A stretch of DNA of 64,000 nt from Streptomyces sp. NBC_01264 (GCF_026340675.1 NZ_JAPEOX010000002.1:1798001-1862000); one strand, 5' to 3'; positions 1-8,646 are shown, counted from the stretch's first letter. A program made the numbers and translations. Notes: generated by a model from the letters alone, not told the origin.

Positions 1-267
1 GTCGTCGGTGCAGGTGTAGCCGCGCTCGGCGATCTGCCGGTACGGGAGCAGCGCCAGCAGTTCGTGGCCCGCGGCGGCCGCGCCGGGGTCCGGGGCGTCG
101 CCGTCCAGGGGAAGGGCGGCCAGGCGCTCGACCGTGGTGACGTCCCCGAGGAGGAGTTCGAGCCGGTCGGGGCCGGTCGCGTGCGGGCGGTGCAGTAGGG
201 CGAAGGGGGTGCCGTCGAGGGGGACGGTGACGTCTCCGTCGAGTGGGCCGGTGTTGTTGGTGACCAT
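1..267 (-). CDS. Chorismate-utilising enzyme, anthranilate/ADIC synthase-like (N-terminal part, runs off the left edge)
   Basis: Only the first 89 codons are in the window. The start is the ATG at 267, preceded by AAGGA. The visible protein has a FALLHRP segment near residue 22 and ends in an LLPYRQIAERGY motif followed by acidic residues. I associate this pattern with TrpE/PhzE-type synthases that aminate chorismate to anthranilate or 2-amino-2-deoxyisochorismate. The catalytic half is missing, so a salicylate- or isochorismate-synthase reading is not excluded. It lies 24 bp downstream of the thioesterase gene in the same leftward operon, so it probably supplies an aromatic building block to the adjacent NRPS. 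Family assignment is by recall of motifs. Confidence 0.55.
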   Translation of the reverse strand, partial: MVTNNTGPLDGDVTVPLDGTPFALLHRPHATGPDRLELLLGDVTTVERLAALPLDGDAPDPGAAAAGHELLALLPYRQIAERGYTCTDD

Positions 268-291
268 GTCGCTCTTCCTTGTCGAACCGTG

Positions 292-1050
292 TCAGCCCTC
301 GGAGTCCTGCGTGAGATCCGTCAGGAAGCCGTCGATGTGGTGGTGGAGCAGGGGGGCGCGGGTGGCGTCGAGCGCTTCGAAGTGCGTGCACGCCAACTCG
401 CGGACGCGCAGTCGCGGTGCGCGCCGCGCCCACTGGCCGAGTTGGTCGGAGTGCCGCTCGGCGGTGCAGGAGATCAGCAGCGCGGGTCCGGCGTGAGCGG
501 CGGAGGCCCGGTGGGCGTGGGCGGCTTCCAGGTGTGCGGCGGCGACTTCGCGCAGCCGCCGGCCTTCCTCGCCCGCGGCGCCGCCTTCCTCGCCTGCGGC
601 GCCGCCGTCCTCCTCGCCCGGTGGGTGGCCCATGGACCGGCCGATGCGGTCCAGCAGCGCGTCGTGGTCGGTGGCGGACCGGGCGGGGAGCTCGGCGTAG
701 CTGTCCACCATGATCACGACCGGGGCGGCGGCGCCGTCCTCGGCGAGGCGGCCGGCCAGTTCCCAGGCCAGTACGCCCCCGAGGGACCAGCCGACGAGGT
801 GGCGGGGCGGCCGGGGCAGGGCGCGCAGTTCGGCGAGGTAGCGCTCGACCATGGTGGGTACGTCGCGGTCGGGCCGTTCTCCGGCGAGCAGGCCGACGGC
901 GCGGATGGCGTGGACCGGGCCCCGGTGGAGGAGTTCGCCGGCCAGTGGGAAGTACGGGCCGATGCCGCCCCCGGCGGCGGGCAGCAGGACGGTCGGCTCG
1001 CCGCCCTCGCTCTCGCCGAGCGGGATGAGCAGGGGTTGGTGTGTGGTCAT
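292..1050 (-). CDS. Thioesterase / alpha-beta hydrolase of NRPS type
   Basis: This 252-residue protein has the alpha/beta-hydrolase nucleophile motif GWSLGG near residue 88 and a late HFEALD segment that can supply the catalytic His. It matches stand-alone thioesterases and excised TE domains of NRPS systems. Its ATG overlaps the stop of the upstream NRPS gene by four bases, so the two are translationally coupled. The NRPS ends in a carrier domain without its own TE, so this protein could either release the product or edit misloaded carriers. A run of EEGG/AGEEG repeats around residues 150-170 is an unconserved insert. Confidence 0.85.
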   Translation of the reverse strand: MTTHQPLLIPLGESEGGEPTVLLPAAGGGIGPYFPLAGELLHRGPVHAIRAVGLLAGERPDRDVPTMVERYLAELRALPRPPRHLVGWSLGGVLAWELAGRLAEDGAAAPVVIMVDSYAELPARSATDHDALLDRIGRSMGHPPGEEDGGAAGEEGGAAGEEGRRLREVAAAHLEAAHAHRASAAHAGPALLISCTAERHSDQLGQWARRAPRLRVRELACTHFEALDATRAPLLHHHIDGFLTDLTQDSEG

Positions 1051-4000
1051 GCCTGGTTCCTCCGCGCGGCGACCGCCCGGGCCAGGGCGCCGATGGTGGG
1101 TGTCTTGAAGAAGTCGAGGACCGGGATCCGTACGCCGTACCGGTTCTCCACGCGGGTCAGGGCGGTCAGTACGTTCAGGGAGTGCGCGCCCTGGTCGAAG
1201 AGCGAGCGGTGGACGCTCACGTGCCGGTCGAGCACCGTGCTCCAGATCTCGCGCAGGCCCACGACGAGCGAGGGGTCGAGGCCCGCCGCCGCGCCGGATT
1301 CCGTGTCGTACGCGCCGTCCCTGTCGTCGGCGTCGTCCGTGCCCTCCGCGTCGTCCGCATGCTGCTGCTGTGCGGCGAGGAGCTCGGGCAGTGCGCGCAG
1401 CAGCGCCGCCCGGTCCAGCTTGCCGTTGTGGCTGGTGGGGATGGAGGCCACGGGCAGGACGTGGGCCGGGACCATGTACGAGGGCAGCGTCGCGGCGAGC
1501 GCGGCGCGCACCGTGGCGGGGGCGCCGGGCTGGTCCTTGTCGGGCACGAGGAAGAGTGCCAACTCCCGCTGCGCGCCCTCCTTGTGGGCCGCGGCGACCG
1601 CCGCGCGGACGCCGGGGACGGCCAGGGCCGCGTTCTCCAGCTCACCGAGTTCGACCCGGTGGCCCCGGATCTTGACCTGGTGGTCGTCCCGCCCGGCGTA
1701 CACCAGCACCCCGTGCTCGTCGCGGAACACCACGTCGCCGGTGCGGTAGCGGCGGGCGTCCGGGCCGGTGCCGTACGGGTCGGGGACGAAGCGTTCCGCG
1801 GTCCGTTCGGGGTCGTTGACGTAGCCCTGGGCGGGGCATTCGCCGCCGAGCAGCAGCTCGCCCGGCACGCCGGCCGGGGCGAGGTGCCCGGTGACGTCCA
1901 CGACCTGGGCGCCGACGCCCGGGATCGGGCGGCCGATCGGCACGTGGGCGGGCCAGGGCTGGGTGTCGGCGGTCAGCTCCTGCGCCGTGACGACGTGGGT
2001 CTCGGTGGGCCCGTACATGTTGAACAGTCCGACGCGGGGCCGCCGGGCGAAGAAGCCCTGGACGGCTCCGTCCACCTGCAACTGCTCTCCCGCCACACAA
2101 ATGTGACGGAGAGTGGGGAGACCCTCGTCCAGCTCGTCGGCGGCCAGGGCGAACGGGCGCAGCGCGGCCACCGGAAGGTAGAGGTGGGTCACCCCGGTCT
2201 CGGCCACCCTGCGCACCAGGGAGGGCAGGTCGCGCCGGTCCACGGGCTCCCGGGAGACCAGCGTGCCGCCGGCCGCCAGGGTCGGGAAGATCTCCTGGAA
2301 GGACACGTCGAAACCGATCGGCGCGTACTGCATGAAGCGCGTGGTCTCGTCCATCGCGAGTACGTCGAGCTGCCAGCGGGTCAGGTTGACCAGGGCGCCG
2401 TTGCCCATGAGCACGCCCTTGGGCCGCCCGGTGGAGCCCGAGGTGAACATCGTGTAGACCGGGTCGCCGGGGCCGCGTGCGCCGATGGGCGCCTCGGCGC
2501 TCTCCGGCGCCCCGCCGGTCCCCCGGCCCGGCTCCGCCAGCTGCTCGGGGGTGAGCACGGCGGCCGCCCCGAAGGTCCCTTCGCCCACCACGAGCCGACA
2601 GCGCGCCTGGGCCGTCATCATGTCGAGCCGTTCGGCGGGCAGTTGGGGGTCGAGGGGCAGGTACGCGGCCCTGCGCCCGAGGATCGCCAGCACGCTCGCC
2701 ACGGTCTCGGTCAGCCCCCGGGTGGCGACGCCGACGACGCTCTCGTGGCCCACGCCGTGTTCGGCGAGGCCGCGCGCGAGGGCCCGTACGGTCCGGGCGA
2801 GTTCGCCGTAGGTGGTGGTGGCGCCGTCCGCGGTGATCGCCGTCAGTTCGGGGTGTGCGGCCGCGGTGGCCATGACCCACTCGTACACGGTGGCGTGGTC
2901 GGTGACGTGATCGGCAGCGCGATCGGCAGCGCGGTCACCGGCTCGGGCCGGTTCCGCGGTCAGGACGGGACCGGCGTCGCTGAACAGTTCCGCGAGGGTG
3001 CGGCCCGGGTTGCGAGCGGCGCTCGCGACCGCTTCGCGCAGGGAGTCGGCGATGCCCCCCGCCACCGCGGGCGGCAGCAGCGCCAGGTCGTGCTCCAGCT
3101 CCAGGAGCCAGCCGCCGGGGGCGGGGGTGGCGAACAGCAGCAGGTCGAACTTGGCGGTTCCGCTGCCGTGCTGACGCACCGACAGTACGGGACCTCCCGG
3201 CTCGACCACGGTGCCGTCCTGCATGGCGAGCAGCGCCGAGAAGACCGGGTTGCGGTTGCTGGAGCGGTCCGGGGCGCAGTGCGCGGCGATCCGGTTGAAG
3301 GGGATGTGGGACCGGAACTTGGTGTCCTCGACCTCCTCGTCCACCACCTTGACGACGAACTCCTCGAAGGGGGAGGTCCAGTCGACCGGGACGGCCATCG
3401 GCAGGGTGTTGACGAAGAAGCCGCACAGGCCGAAGGAGCCGAGGGTCCGCCGGGACATCAAGGTGGCGCCGAGCGTCGCGCAGTCGCCGCCGGAGTGCCG
3501 GGCCAGGACCGCCGCGTACGCCGCCGCGAAGAAGGTGAAGGGGGTGACACCGAGCTTCCGGCAGGCCGCGTCGACGGCCTTGGACTCCTCGGCGGTCAGC
3601 GGGAGTTCGATGCGTGCGCCCGCGAAGTCCGTTTCGGTCGGGCGGCCCGGCCGGGGGTAGAGCTCGGTCGCGCGGACGGTCGCCAGCCGGGCGGCCAGTG
3701 CGGCGGCTTCCTCCTCGGTCTCCTCCTTGGCAGCGGCGGCGAGCTGCGCCTGGAGCTCGGCGCGCAGTACACCCTCGCGGCCGGGGCGCAGCGCCTCCAC
3801 GTCGAGGGTGCCGGAGAGCGCGGCGGTCAGGTCGCCGGCGAACGGTCCGGCGGAGAACCCGTCGAAGACCGTGTGGTGGACGACGACCAGCAGCGTCGCC
3901 GTGGATCCGTCCTCGCTGCGCAGATGGGCCGCGCGGAAGAGCGGTGGATCGTCCAGGGGGAAGACGTGGCCGGACAGCTGCTCCAGCAGTGCGCTGCGAC

Positions 4001-4292
4001 GGCCCGGGAATCGCGCCGCGGGCACCTGCTCGGTGTCCAGCGGAAGGCGTTCGGGCGGCAGCGGCTCGATGAGCGCGGCGTGCGGCGAAGGCGCTTCGTG
4101 CAGGCCCAGTCGGAGCGTGGGCTGTACGGCGGTCACCTCGGCGAGCGCGGCGCCCAGGTCCTCGGCCCTGATGCCGGGGTCGAGCCGGAATTCGAGGACG
4201 ATGTTGTAGAGGTTGCGGGCGGCAACCGTCCGGTCGATGACGAGCAGGCCGAGCTGGGCCTCGGTCACCGGGAACATCTGGGAGTTCTGCAC
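1047..4292 (-). CDS. Nonribosomal peptide synthetase, single module C-A-PCP
   Basis: This 1081-residue protein is one complete elongation module. The condensation domain (about 1-430) has an intact HHTVFDG motif. The adenylation domain (about 460-960) shows the FTSGSTGRPKG and NMYGPTE core motifs. The carrier domain (about 1000-1078) has its phosphopantetheine Ser in GAHSLN. The A4 region reads GFDVSFQEIF, so the selectivity code begins D-V-F; I cannot assign a substrate. There is no TE domain, but a separate TE overlaps the 3' end. The upstream region holds a palindromic box at 4346-4361 matching two others in the locus, which suggests gamma-butyrolactone receptor control. The module probably condenses an amino acid with an acyl group made by the flanking genes. 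Confidence 0.93.
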   Translation of the reverse strand: MQNSQMFPVTEAQLGLLVIDRTVAARNLYNIVLEFRLDPGIRAEDLGAALAEVTAVQPTLRLGLHEAPSPHAALIEPLPPERLPLDTEQVPAARFPGRRSALLEQLSGHVFPLDDPPLFRAAHLRSEDGSTATLLVVVHHTVFDGFSAGPFAGDLTAALSGTLDVEALRPGREGVLRAELQAQLAAAAKEETEEEAAALAARLATVRATELYPRPGRPTETDFAGARIELPLTAEESKAVDAACRKLGVTPFTFFAAAYAAVLARHSGGDCATLGATLMSRRTLGSFGLCGFFVNTLPMAVPVDWTSPFEEFVVKVVDEEVEDTKFRSHIPFNRIAAHCAPDRSSNRNPVFSALLAMQDGTVVEPGGPVLSVRQHGSGTAKFDLLLFATPAPGGWLLELEHDLALLPPAVAGGIADSLREAVASAARNPGRTLAELFSDAGPVLTAEPARAGDRAADRAADHVTDHATVYEWVMATAAAHPELTAITADGATTTYGELARTVRALARGLAEHGVGHESVVGVATRGLTETVASVLAILGRRAAYLPLDPQLPAERLDMMTAQARCRLVVGEGTFGAAAVLTPEQLAEPGRGTGGAPESAEAPIGARGPGDPVYTMFTSGSTGRPKGVLMGNGALVNLTRWQLDVLAMDETTRFMQYAPIGFDVSFQEIFPTLAAGGTLVSREPVDRRDLPSLVRRVAETGVTHLYLPVAALRPFALAADELDEGLPTLRHICVAGEQLQVDGAVQGFFARRPRVGLFNMYGPTETHVVTAQELTADTQPWPAHVPIGRPIPGVGAQVVDVTGHLAPAGVPGELLLGGECPAQGYVNDPERTAERFVPDPYGTGPDARRYRTGDVVFRDEHGVLVYAGRDDHQVKIRGHRVELGELENAALAVPGVRAAVAAAHKEGAQRELALFLVPDKDQPGAPATVRAALAATLPSYMVPAHVLPVASIPTSHNGKLDRAALLRALPELLAAQQQHADDAEGTDDADDRDGAYDTESGAAAGLDPSLVVGLREIWSTVLDRHVSVHRSLFDQGAHSLNVLTALTRVENRYGVRIPVLDFFKTPTIGALARAVAARRNQA

Positions 4293-4345
4293 AGGAAGAC
4301 CTCACGGGTATGCGGGCGGCACCGGCGGGAGATCTCACGCAATCA

Positions 4346-4361
4346 TTCCTTCGCAAAGGTT
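4346..4361. promoter_or_regulatory. Candidate gamma-butyrolactone receptor box upstream of the NRPS
   Basis: The 16-mer TTCCTTCGCAAAGGTT lies 54 bp upstream of the NRPS start. It matches 13 of 16 positions of the perfect palindrome at 9541-9556 and keeps the CCTT/AAGG arms. Operators of ScbR/ArpA-family receptors have this general shape. Receptor-like genes at 5757 and 8740 make it a plausible target. Confidence 0.6.
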
Positions 4362-4487
4362 TCAAATGTAATCGGGGACGCCGATCGAAAGTCGGCCAGA
4401 CGCGGACGCGCCTCGCGTCCGGCCGCCCCGATGGAGCCGGGGTGGCCGGGCGCGAGGCGCGAGGCGCGTGCGTGGCGGGGCGGCCGG

Positions 4488-5639
4488 TCAGCGGGCCGCG
4501 GCCGCCATCACCCGCTGGGCATAGGCCGCGGCGGCCGGGGCCAGCTGCACCGAGCCGTGGCCCGCGACGGCGTGGACGTCGCGCCAGAAACGCTGGAGGT
4601 CGCCGTCCTCGTCCTGGCCCCGGGCTCCCGCGCCGCGGTAGAGCCGCTCCACGGCGGTGACCAGCAGATCGATCGCCACGGCACAGTCGCGCAGGTTCAG
4701 CGGCACCTGCGCCGCAGGGTCCGCGCCGGGGTCGGCCGCCCGGTCGGCGCGCCCGGCCGCCGCCTCGAGCAGCAGCCCGGCGGCGTCGATCTCGGCCGAG
4801 GAGCGGGCGAGCACCTGCTGGTGGGTGCCGTCCTCGAGCGCCGGGCGGCCGTCGGGGGTCCGCCGGTCGCGGGTGATCGCGGTCCAGGCGCGCAGCGCTC
4901 CCCGGGCGGCCCCCCACGCGGGTGCGGCGAAGAGCAGCGAGGCCACCAGGGGGAACGGGACGCGGTGACAGTGGGCCGCCCCCGGCTCCGGCGAGCCGGC
5001 CAGCAGGTCCTCGCGCGTCATGGCGCGGTGTGCGGGTACGAAGGCGCAGTCCACGGTGAGGGTGTGGCTCCCGGTGCCGCGCAGTCCGGCATTGCGCCAG
5101 GTGTCGTGGATCCGCACGTCGGCGCGCGGTACGGCGAGGATCCGCTGGCGGGGGCCGTCCGTCGCATCCTCGACGGCGGCGAGCAGCACCCACTGCGCAT
5201 GGCGTACCGCACTGGCCATGGTCCAGCGGCCCGACAGCCGCCAGCCACCGGGAACTTGGGCGACTTCGCCGGACGGCGGCACCACAGCAGCCGCTATGGA
5301 CACATCGGGCGACTCCTGCCACAGTTCCTCTTGCGCCTCCTGCGGCAGGTGGGCGGCGAGTCGACCGTGGGCCGCCAGCAGCGCGGCGCACCATGCGGCG
5401 GATGGGCATTCCTCCCCCACGACGGCCACCGCCTCGATGATTTCGGCGAACGTTCCGGCGGAGCCCGACCAGTGCCGTGGTACGAAGTGCCGGAGGAATC
5501 CCGCCTCGGACAACGCCGAGACCACGGCGGGGCGCAGATCCCTGTCCCGTTCGGACTCCTTCGCCTGCCGGGCCGCCTCCGCCGCGGCAAGTCGACTCGC
5601 CAGCGGGGGCGTTGTCACGGGCGACGGGTGACTGGACAT
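4488..5639 (-). CDS. Acyl-CoA dehydrogenase-fold flavoprotein (oxidase or hydroxylase)
   Basis: The start is the ATG at 5639, with AAGGAGG about 8 bp upstream; a longer in-frame TTG start at 5666 would contain that ribosome site. The 383-residue protein follows the acyl-CoA dehydrogenase / group D flavin monooxygenase layout. The N-terminal helical part contains AVVGEECPSAAWCAALLAAHG, the middle strand region has WRLSGRWTMAS, and the C-terminal bundle is Ala/Arg-rich. The usual acyl-CoA dehydrogenase catalytic Glu motif (YEGT) is absent, so hydroxylation or desaturation of a carrier-bound or free substrate is more likely than beta-oxidation. It sits between the NRPS and a TetR regulator and may share the NRPS operon across a 195-bp gap. 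Confidence 0.75.
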   Translation of the reverse strand: MSSHPSPVTTPPLASRLAAAEAARQAKESERDRDLRPAVVSALSEAGFLRHFVPRHWSGSAGTFAEIIEAVAVVGEECPSAAWCAALLAAHGRLAAHLPQEAQEELWQESPDVSIAAAVVPPSGEVAQVPGGWRLSGRWTMASAVRHAQWVLLAAVEDATDGPRQRILAVPRADVRIHDTWRNAGLRGTGSHTLTVDCAFVPAHRAMTREDLLAGSPEPGAAHCHRVPFPLVASLLFAAPAWGAARGALRAWTAITRDRRTPDGRPALEDGTHQQVLARSSAEIDAAGLLLEAAAGRADRAADPGADPAAQVPLNLRDCAVAIDLLVTAVERLYRGAGARGQDEDGDLQRFWRDVHAVAGHGSVQLAPAAAAYAQRVMAAAAR

Positions 5640-5756
5640 GAGTGGCGCCTCCTTGGCGGCTGTCAAAGAAAGAATTCACAGAAGAATGTTTTTGGGTGTA
5701 GGTTCGTGCCCCAACGCTTCCGCGGCACTTGAGGTAGGCAAGGAGGCCTCCCTCCG

Positions 5757-6344
5757 ATGAAACAGGACAGGTCGCGACGTACTCACGCGCTCGTCTTGGA
5801 CGCGGCCGCCACGGAGTTCGCGGCTCACGGTTTCGCCCGTACCAATCTGCAGATCGTGGCGAAGCACACCGGACTGACCAAGGGGGCGGTGTACGGCCAC
5901 TTCTCCTCCAAGGAGGCCTTGGCCGACGAGCTGGTCCGGCTCTTCGAGGAGAGCTGGGGGGACTTGCTGTGCAGCGCCGAGCGGTGCGGGCAGGGACCCG
6001 AGGAGGGGCTGCGCGCCCTGGTGCTGGGGCTGACCCGGCACGTCCAGGAGGACGTACGGTTCACGGCGGGCCTGCGCCTGGCCGCCGAGGACGCGCGGGC
6101 GCTGGGCAAGACCCCCGCCTTCGTGGGCGGGTTGGGCGCCACGATCTCCCGTCTCGTCCGGGACGCGCAGGAGTGCGGGGTCGTCGACCCCGCACTCGAC
6201 GCGGAGCCCTTGGGCCGACTGCTGCTCGCCCTCGTACTCGGCATGCACCAGATCACGTCCGCGGGCGGCGCCGATCCCACGCACCAACAAGTCCTGGCCG
6301 TAGGGGATTTGATCCTGCTCCTCATCCGGCCCGCGACGTCCTGA
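5757..6344 (+). CDS. TetR-family regulator, gamma-butyrolactone receptor-like
   Basis: This 195-residue protein has a TetR helix-turn-helix at residues 26-50, with LTKGAVYGHFSSKEALA being the typical recognition helix of ArpA/ScbR receptors. The rest is the helical ligand-binding domain. AAGGAGG precedes the ATG. The gene is divergent from the flavoprotein gene and convergent with the HAD phosphatase. A second receptor-like gene lies at 8740, an arrangement often seen where a true receptor and a pseudo-receptor co-regulate a cluster. The ligand is presumably the butyrolactone made through the AfsA homologue in this locus; that is inference. Confidence 0.85.
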   Translation: MKQDRSRRTHALVLDAAATEFAAHGFARTNLQIVAKHTGLTKGAVYGHFSSKEALADELVRLFEESWGDLLCSAERCGQGPEEGLRALVLGLTRHVQEDVRFTAGLRLAAEDARALGKTPAFVGGLGATISRLVRDAQECGVVDPALDAEPLGRLLLALVLGMHQITSAGGADPTHQQVLAVGDLILLLIRPATS

Positions 6345-7158
6345 CCTGCCCGGCCGCACCACCCGCGTCGCGCGCACTGGTCACGTCGCGCGCACTGGTC
6401 ACGTCGCGCGCACCGACCGCGTCGCCCGCACCGACCGCGTCGCCCGCACCGACCGAGATGCCCGCACCGGCCCCGTTACCCGCACCGCGGACGCCGGGCA
6501 GCACGGGCCAGCCCTCGCGGCCCGCGCGGGCGACCAGTACCGGATCGTCGCCGACGACCACCGGGTGCCCCACCGCGCACAGCAGCGGAAGGTCGCTCGA
6601 GTGGTCGCCGTACGCGAAGCAGTCACCCGCATCGACCCCGTACGCCCGCATGGCCCGGCTCGCCCGTACGGCCTTCTCCTCGCCGATCACCGGGGCGTCG
6701 ATCTCCCCCGTGAGCACCCCGCCCGCACTGCGCTGACCGGCGCACAGAACGAGAGCGCCCCCGAGCGCTTCGGCCAGCGGGTCGAGGCAATGGCGGGGCG
6801 CTCCCGAGACCAGCGCGATGCGGTGGCCGGCGCGGCGGTGGCGGTGCAGCGCCGCGAGCGTCGGCCGGTGCAGGAGGCCGCCCTTGGCGGCCTCCTGCCG
6901 GAACCACGCCCGGCCGGCCGCGGCGAGGGACTCCTGCGTGCAGCCCGCGAAGAGGCGGTAGTACGCGCGGTTGAGTTCCTCGCGTGCCACTCCGTGCTGC
7001 CGCCGGGCCAGCAGGTCGGCGCACGCCCGGTCGAAGTCCGAGGATCCGGCGCCCTCGCGCTCCGGGTGGAAGGCCAGGAAGCCGATCATGCTCGTGACGG
7101 TGATGAGTGTTTCGTCCACGTCGAAGAAGGCGATGGGCGACGGCTCGTGGCGGGGCAC
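6322..7158 (-). CDS. HAD-superfamily (IB) phosphatase, probable butyrolactone-pathway phosphatase
   Basis: The 278-residue protein begins with AFFDVDETLI, the DxDxT nucleophile motif of subfamily IB HAD phosphatases (SerB-like). It has ALVSGAPRHCLD as motif II and GDHSSDLPLL as the metal-binding motif IV. The GTG start lies three bases after the stop of the short LysR gene, and the AfsA gene is just upstream, so the three form one operon. A phosphatase is needed to dephosphorylate the butenolide phosphate after AfsA, and HAD enzymes often sit beside afsA. The last 45 or so residues are a degenerate VGAGDA/VTSARD repeat encoded by 18-bp tandem DNA repeats and are unlikely to be catalytic. It overlaps the convergent TetR gene by 23 bp. 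Confidence 0.8.
   Translation of the reverse strand: MPRHEPSPIAFFDVDETLITVTSMIGFLAFHPEREGAGSSDFDRACADLLARRQHGVAREELNRAYYRLFAGCTQESLAAAGRAWFRQEAAKGGLLHRPTLAALHRHRRAGHRIALVSGAPRHCLDPLAEALGGALVLCAGQRSAGGVLTGEIDAPVIGEEKAVRASRAMRAYGVDAGDCFAYGDHSSDLPLLCAVGHPVVVGDDPVLVARAGREGWPVLPGVRGAGNGAGAGISVGAGDAVGAGDAVGARDVTSARDVTSARDAGGAAGQVRTSRAG
6367..6474. repeat. 18-bp tandem repeat within the 3' end of the HAD gene
   Basis: About six consecutive 18-bp units run in frame through the phosphatase C-terminus. The first two (6367-6384 and 6385-6402) are identical and start GTCGCGCGCACTGG. Later units drift to GTCGCCCGCACCGACCGC. They encode the low-complexity tail and probably arose by slippage. Confidence 0.8.
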
Positions 7159-7161
7159 CCG

Positions 7162-7479
7162 CTACACCCTCATCAGCGGGCGGAGACGGCTGCCGGCCGA
7201 CCGCCCCTGCGACGGCGTCCGGCTCGAGCGGACTTCGCGGACGGTGGTCTCGACGGCGCACAGGATCTGCTCCGCACGGGGCTGCAACAGTGCTCCCGCC
7301 TCGGTGAGTTCGACCGGCAGCCGGCCCCGTCGGTGGAAGAGCTCCACCCCGAGGCCCTGTTCCAGGATCTTGATCTGGCCGGTGACCGTGGACTGCGCGC
7401 AGTGCAGGTTCCTCGCCGCCTGGGTGAAGCTCAGCTCCCGCGCTACTTCGCGGAAGGCGCGGAGGTGCTGGAGTTCCAC
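7162..7479 (-). CDS. Short LysR-type DNA-binding protein (HTH domain only)
   Basis: From a GTG at 7479 preceded by GGGGAG, the frame encodes 105 residues. It begins ELQHLRAFREVARELSFTQA, followed by an HCAQSTVTGQI recognition segment and LGVELFHRRGR, a complete LysR winged helix-turn-helix. It stops before any effector-binding domain, whereas normal LysR regulators are about 300 residues. The start overlaps the end of afsA by 37 bp and the stop is three bases from the HAD start. It may be a stand-alone DNA-binding protein or a truncated LysR retained by operon structure. Confidence 0.7.
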   Translation of the reverse strand: MELQHLRAFREVARELSFTQAARNLHCAQSTVTGQIKILEQGLGVELFHRRGRLPVELTEAGALLQPRAEQILCAVETTVREVRSSRTPSQGRSAGSRLRPLMRV

Positions 7480-8618
7480 GAGCTCCCCTCCCCCGACGGC
7501 TCGACGGAAACCCGCGGACGGTAGAGGGCCGTGCTGCGCGCGATGGTGCGGTCCCCCTGGACGGCGGCCAGTTGGACGCGGCGGAGTCCGTGGCGGCCCG
7601 TGGACGGCAGGGCCGCCACACCGCCGACGACCTCGATCACGGTAGGTTCGCGCAGCTCGCCGAACGCGTCGAAACGGACCTCGGAGAACGCGAGGGACCA
7701 CGGAGCGGCCCGGTGACCGGACTCGCCCTCCGCCGACTCCCGCCCGGTCCCGACCAGATGACATCCCGCCTGCCGGAACGCCTCGACCAAGGCCATGCCG
7801 GGCACGTGGTCGCAGGAGTGCTCGAAGTAGCCGGGGTGGTCGCGGTCCACGCGCATGAGGTACCGCCCCGGGGCGGCCGTCCGGTCGACGGACAGCAGGA
7901 CGTTCTCCTGCCTGTGCCGTCCGGCTTCGGCGGCGTCGAGCATACGGAGCTGCGCGCCGGGCACGCCGGCCGCCGCACCGCGACCGCCGGCCGCGGGGGC
8001 ACGCCGGTTGCGCAGCACCTCGTACAACTCCGCGCCGACCGCGAGCAGTCGTACCGACACCCGGGCGCAGCGGCGGCCGCCGGTCTCCACCCACGCCTCG
8101 AAGCGCGCTCCGATGCGGTTCCCGGACGGGTGGGCCTCGGGCACGAAGCTGCCGTCGAGGACGAGTTCGAGCGGCTCGCCTCCCACCACCAGCGCACCGG
8201 GGTCCACGATGTGGAAGTCGAGGTCGCGGAAGATGAAGATGTGCGTCAGCGGGACCTCGTAGAAGCGGTGTGCGGTGTAGATGGCCGCCTGCCGGACGGT
8301 CTCCACCAGCAGCAGCGGGTCGCTGCCGCCCTCGGCGTCCGGCTGGTAGAGCGCGTGGTGGCGGGGCCACTGTGCGGCGACCCGTACGCGGTTGCCGTCG
8401 CCGCGGCGGCCGTCGGTGAGGAAGACCTCGGCCACCGAGGCGCGGTGGACCAGGGAACGCGGGACCGTCCGGTCGAAGGTCAGGGCACCGTTCCGGGGCG
8501 AGGACCCCGGCGACGCCTGCCGGGGCAGGCTCAGCGGATTGGCGCGGGAGACCGGGCCGGGCGCGAGCGAAGGACTGGACAGCAAGACAGAACCCCCAGG
8601 TAGATCGATCCTCGGCAA
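7443..8618 (-). CDS. afsA: AfsA/ScbA-family gamma-butyrolactone biosynthesis protein
   Basis: The 391-residue protein carries the AfsA signature VPRSLVHRASVAEVFLTDG near residue 52 and two hot-dog-like halves, the second containing VRFDAFGELREPT. AfsA enzymes join a beta-keto acyl chain to dihydroxyacetone phosphate, the first committed step to A-factor-type signals. The frame opens at an ATG at 8618, and a downstream TTG with GGGGG ahead is a possible alternative start. It heads an operon with the mini-LysR and HAD genes and is divergent from the second TetR receptor. A candidate receptor box (8647-8662) sits in the shared promoter region, as expected for autoregulation. Confidence 0.9.
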   Translation of the reverse strand: MPRIDLPGGSVLLSSPSLAPGPVSRANPLSLPRQASPGSSPRNGALTFDRTVPRSLVHRASVAEVFLTDGRRGDGNRVRVAAQWPRHHALYQPDAEGGSDPLLLVETVRQAAIYTAHRFYEVPLTHIFIFRDLDFHIVDPGALVVGGEPLELVLDGSFVPEAHPSGNRIGARFEAWVETGGRRCARVSVRLLAVGAELYEVLRNRRAPAAGGRGAAAGVPGAQLRMLDAAEAGRHRQENVLLSVDRTAAPGRYLMRVDRDHPGYFEHSCDHVPGMALVEAFRQAGCHLVGTGRESAEGESGHRAAPWSLAFSEVRFDAFGELREPTVIEVVGGVAALPSTGRHGLRRVQLAAVQGDRTIARSTALYRPRVSVEPSGEGSSWNSSTSAPSAK

Positions 8619-8646
8619 TGCACGTCCGATTATCGGATCGAAAATA

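Noticed and set aside
5670..5715. A possible fourth butyrolactone receptor box upstream of the first tetR gene
   Set aside because: GTAGGTTCG gives one half-site only; the other arm is not convincing, so it was left out of the regulatory features.
1041..5732. A 1563-residue rightward open frame antisense to the NRPS and flavoprotein genes
   Set aside because: It is a GC-rich shadow: no family motifs, Gly/Arg/Val-rich composition, and it is exactly antisense to a well-supported NRPS.
6367..6474. Short regular repeats considered as a CRISPR array
   Set aside because: The units are contiguous without unique spacers, lie inside a coding frame, and no cas genes are present.
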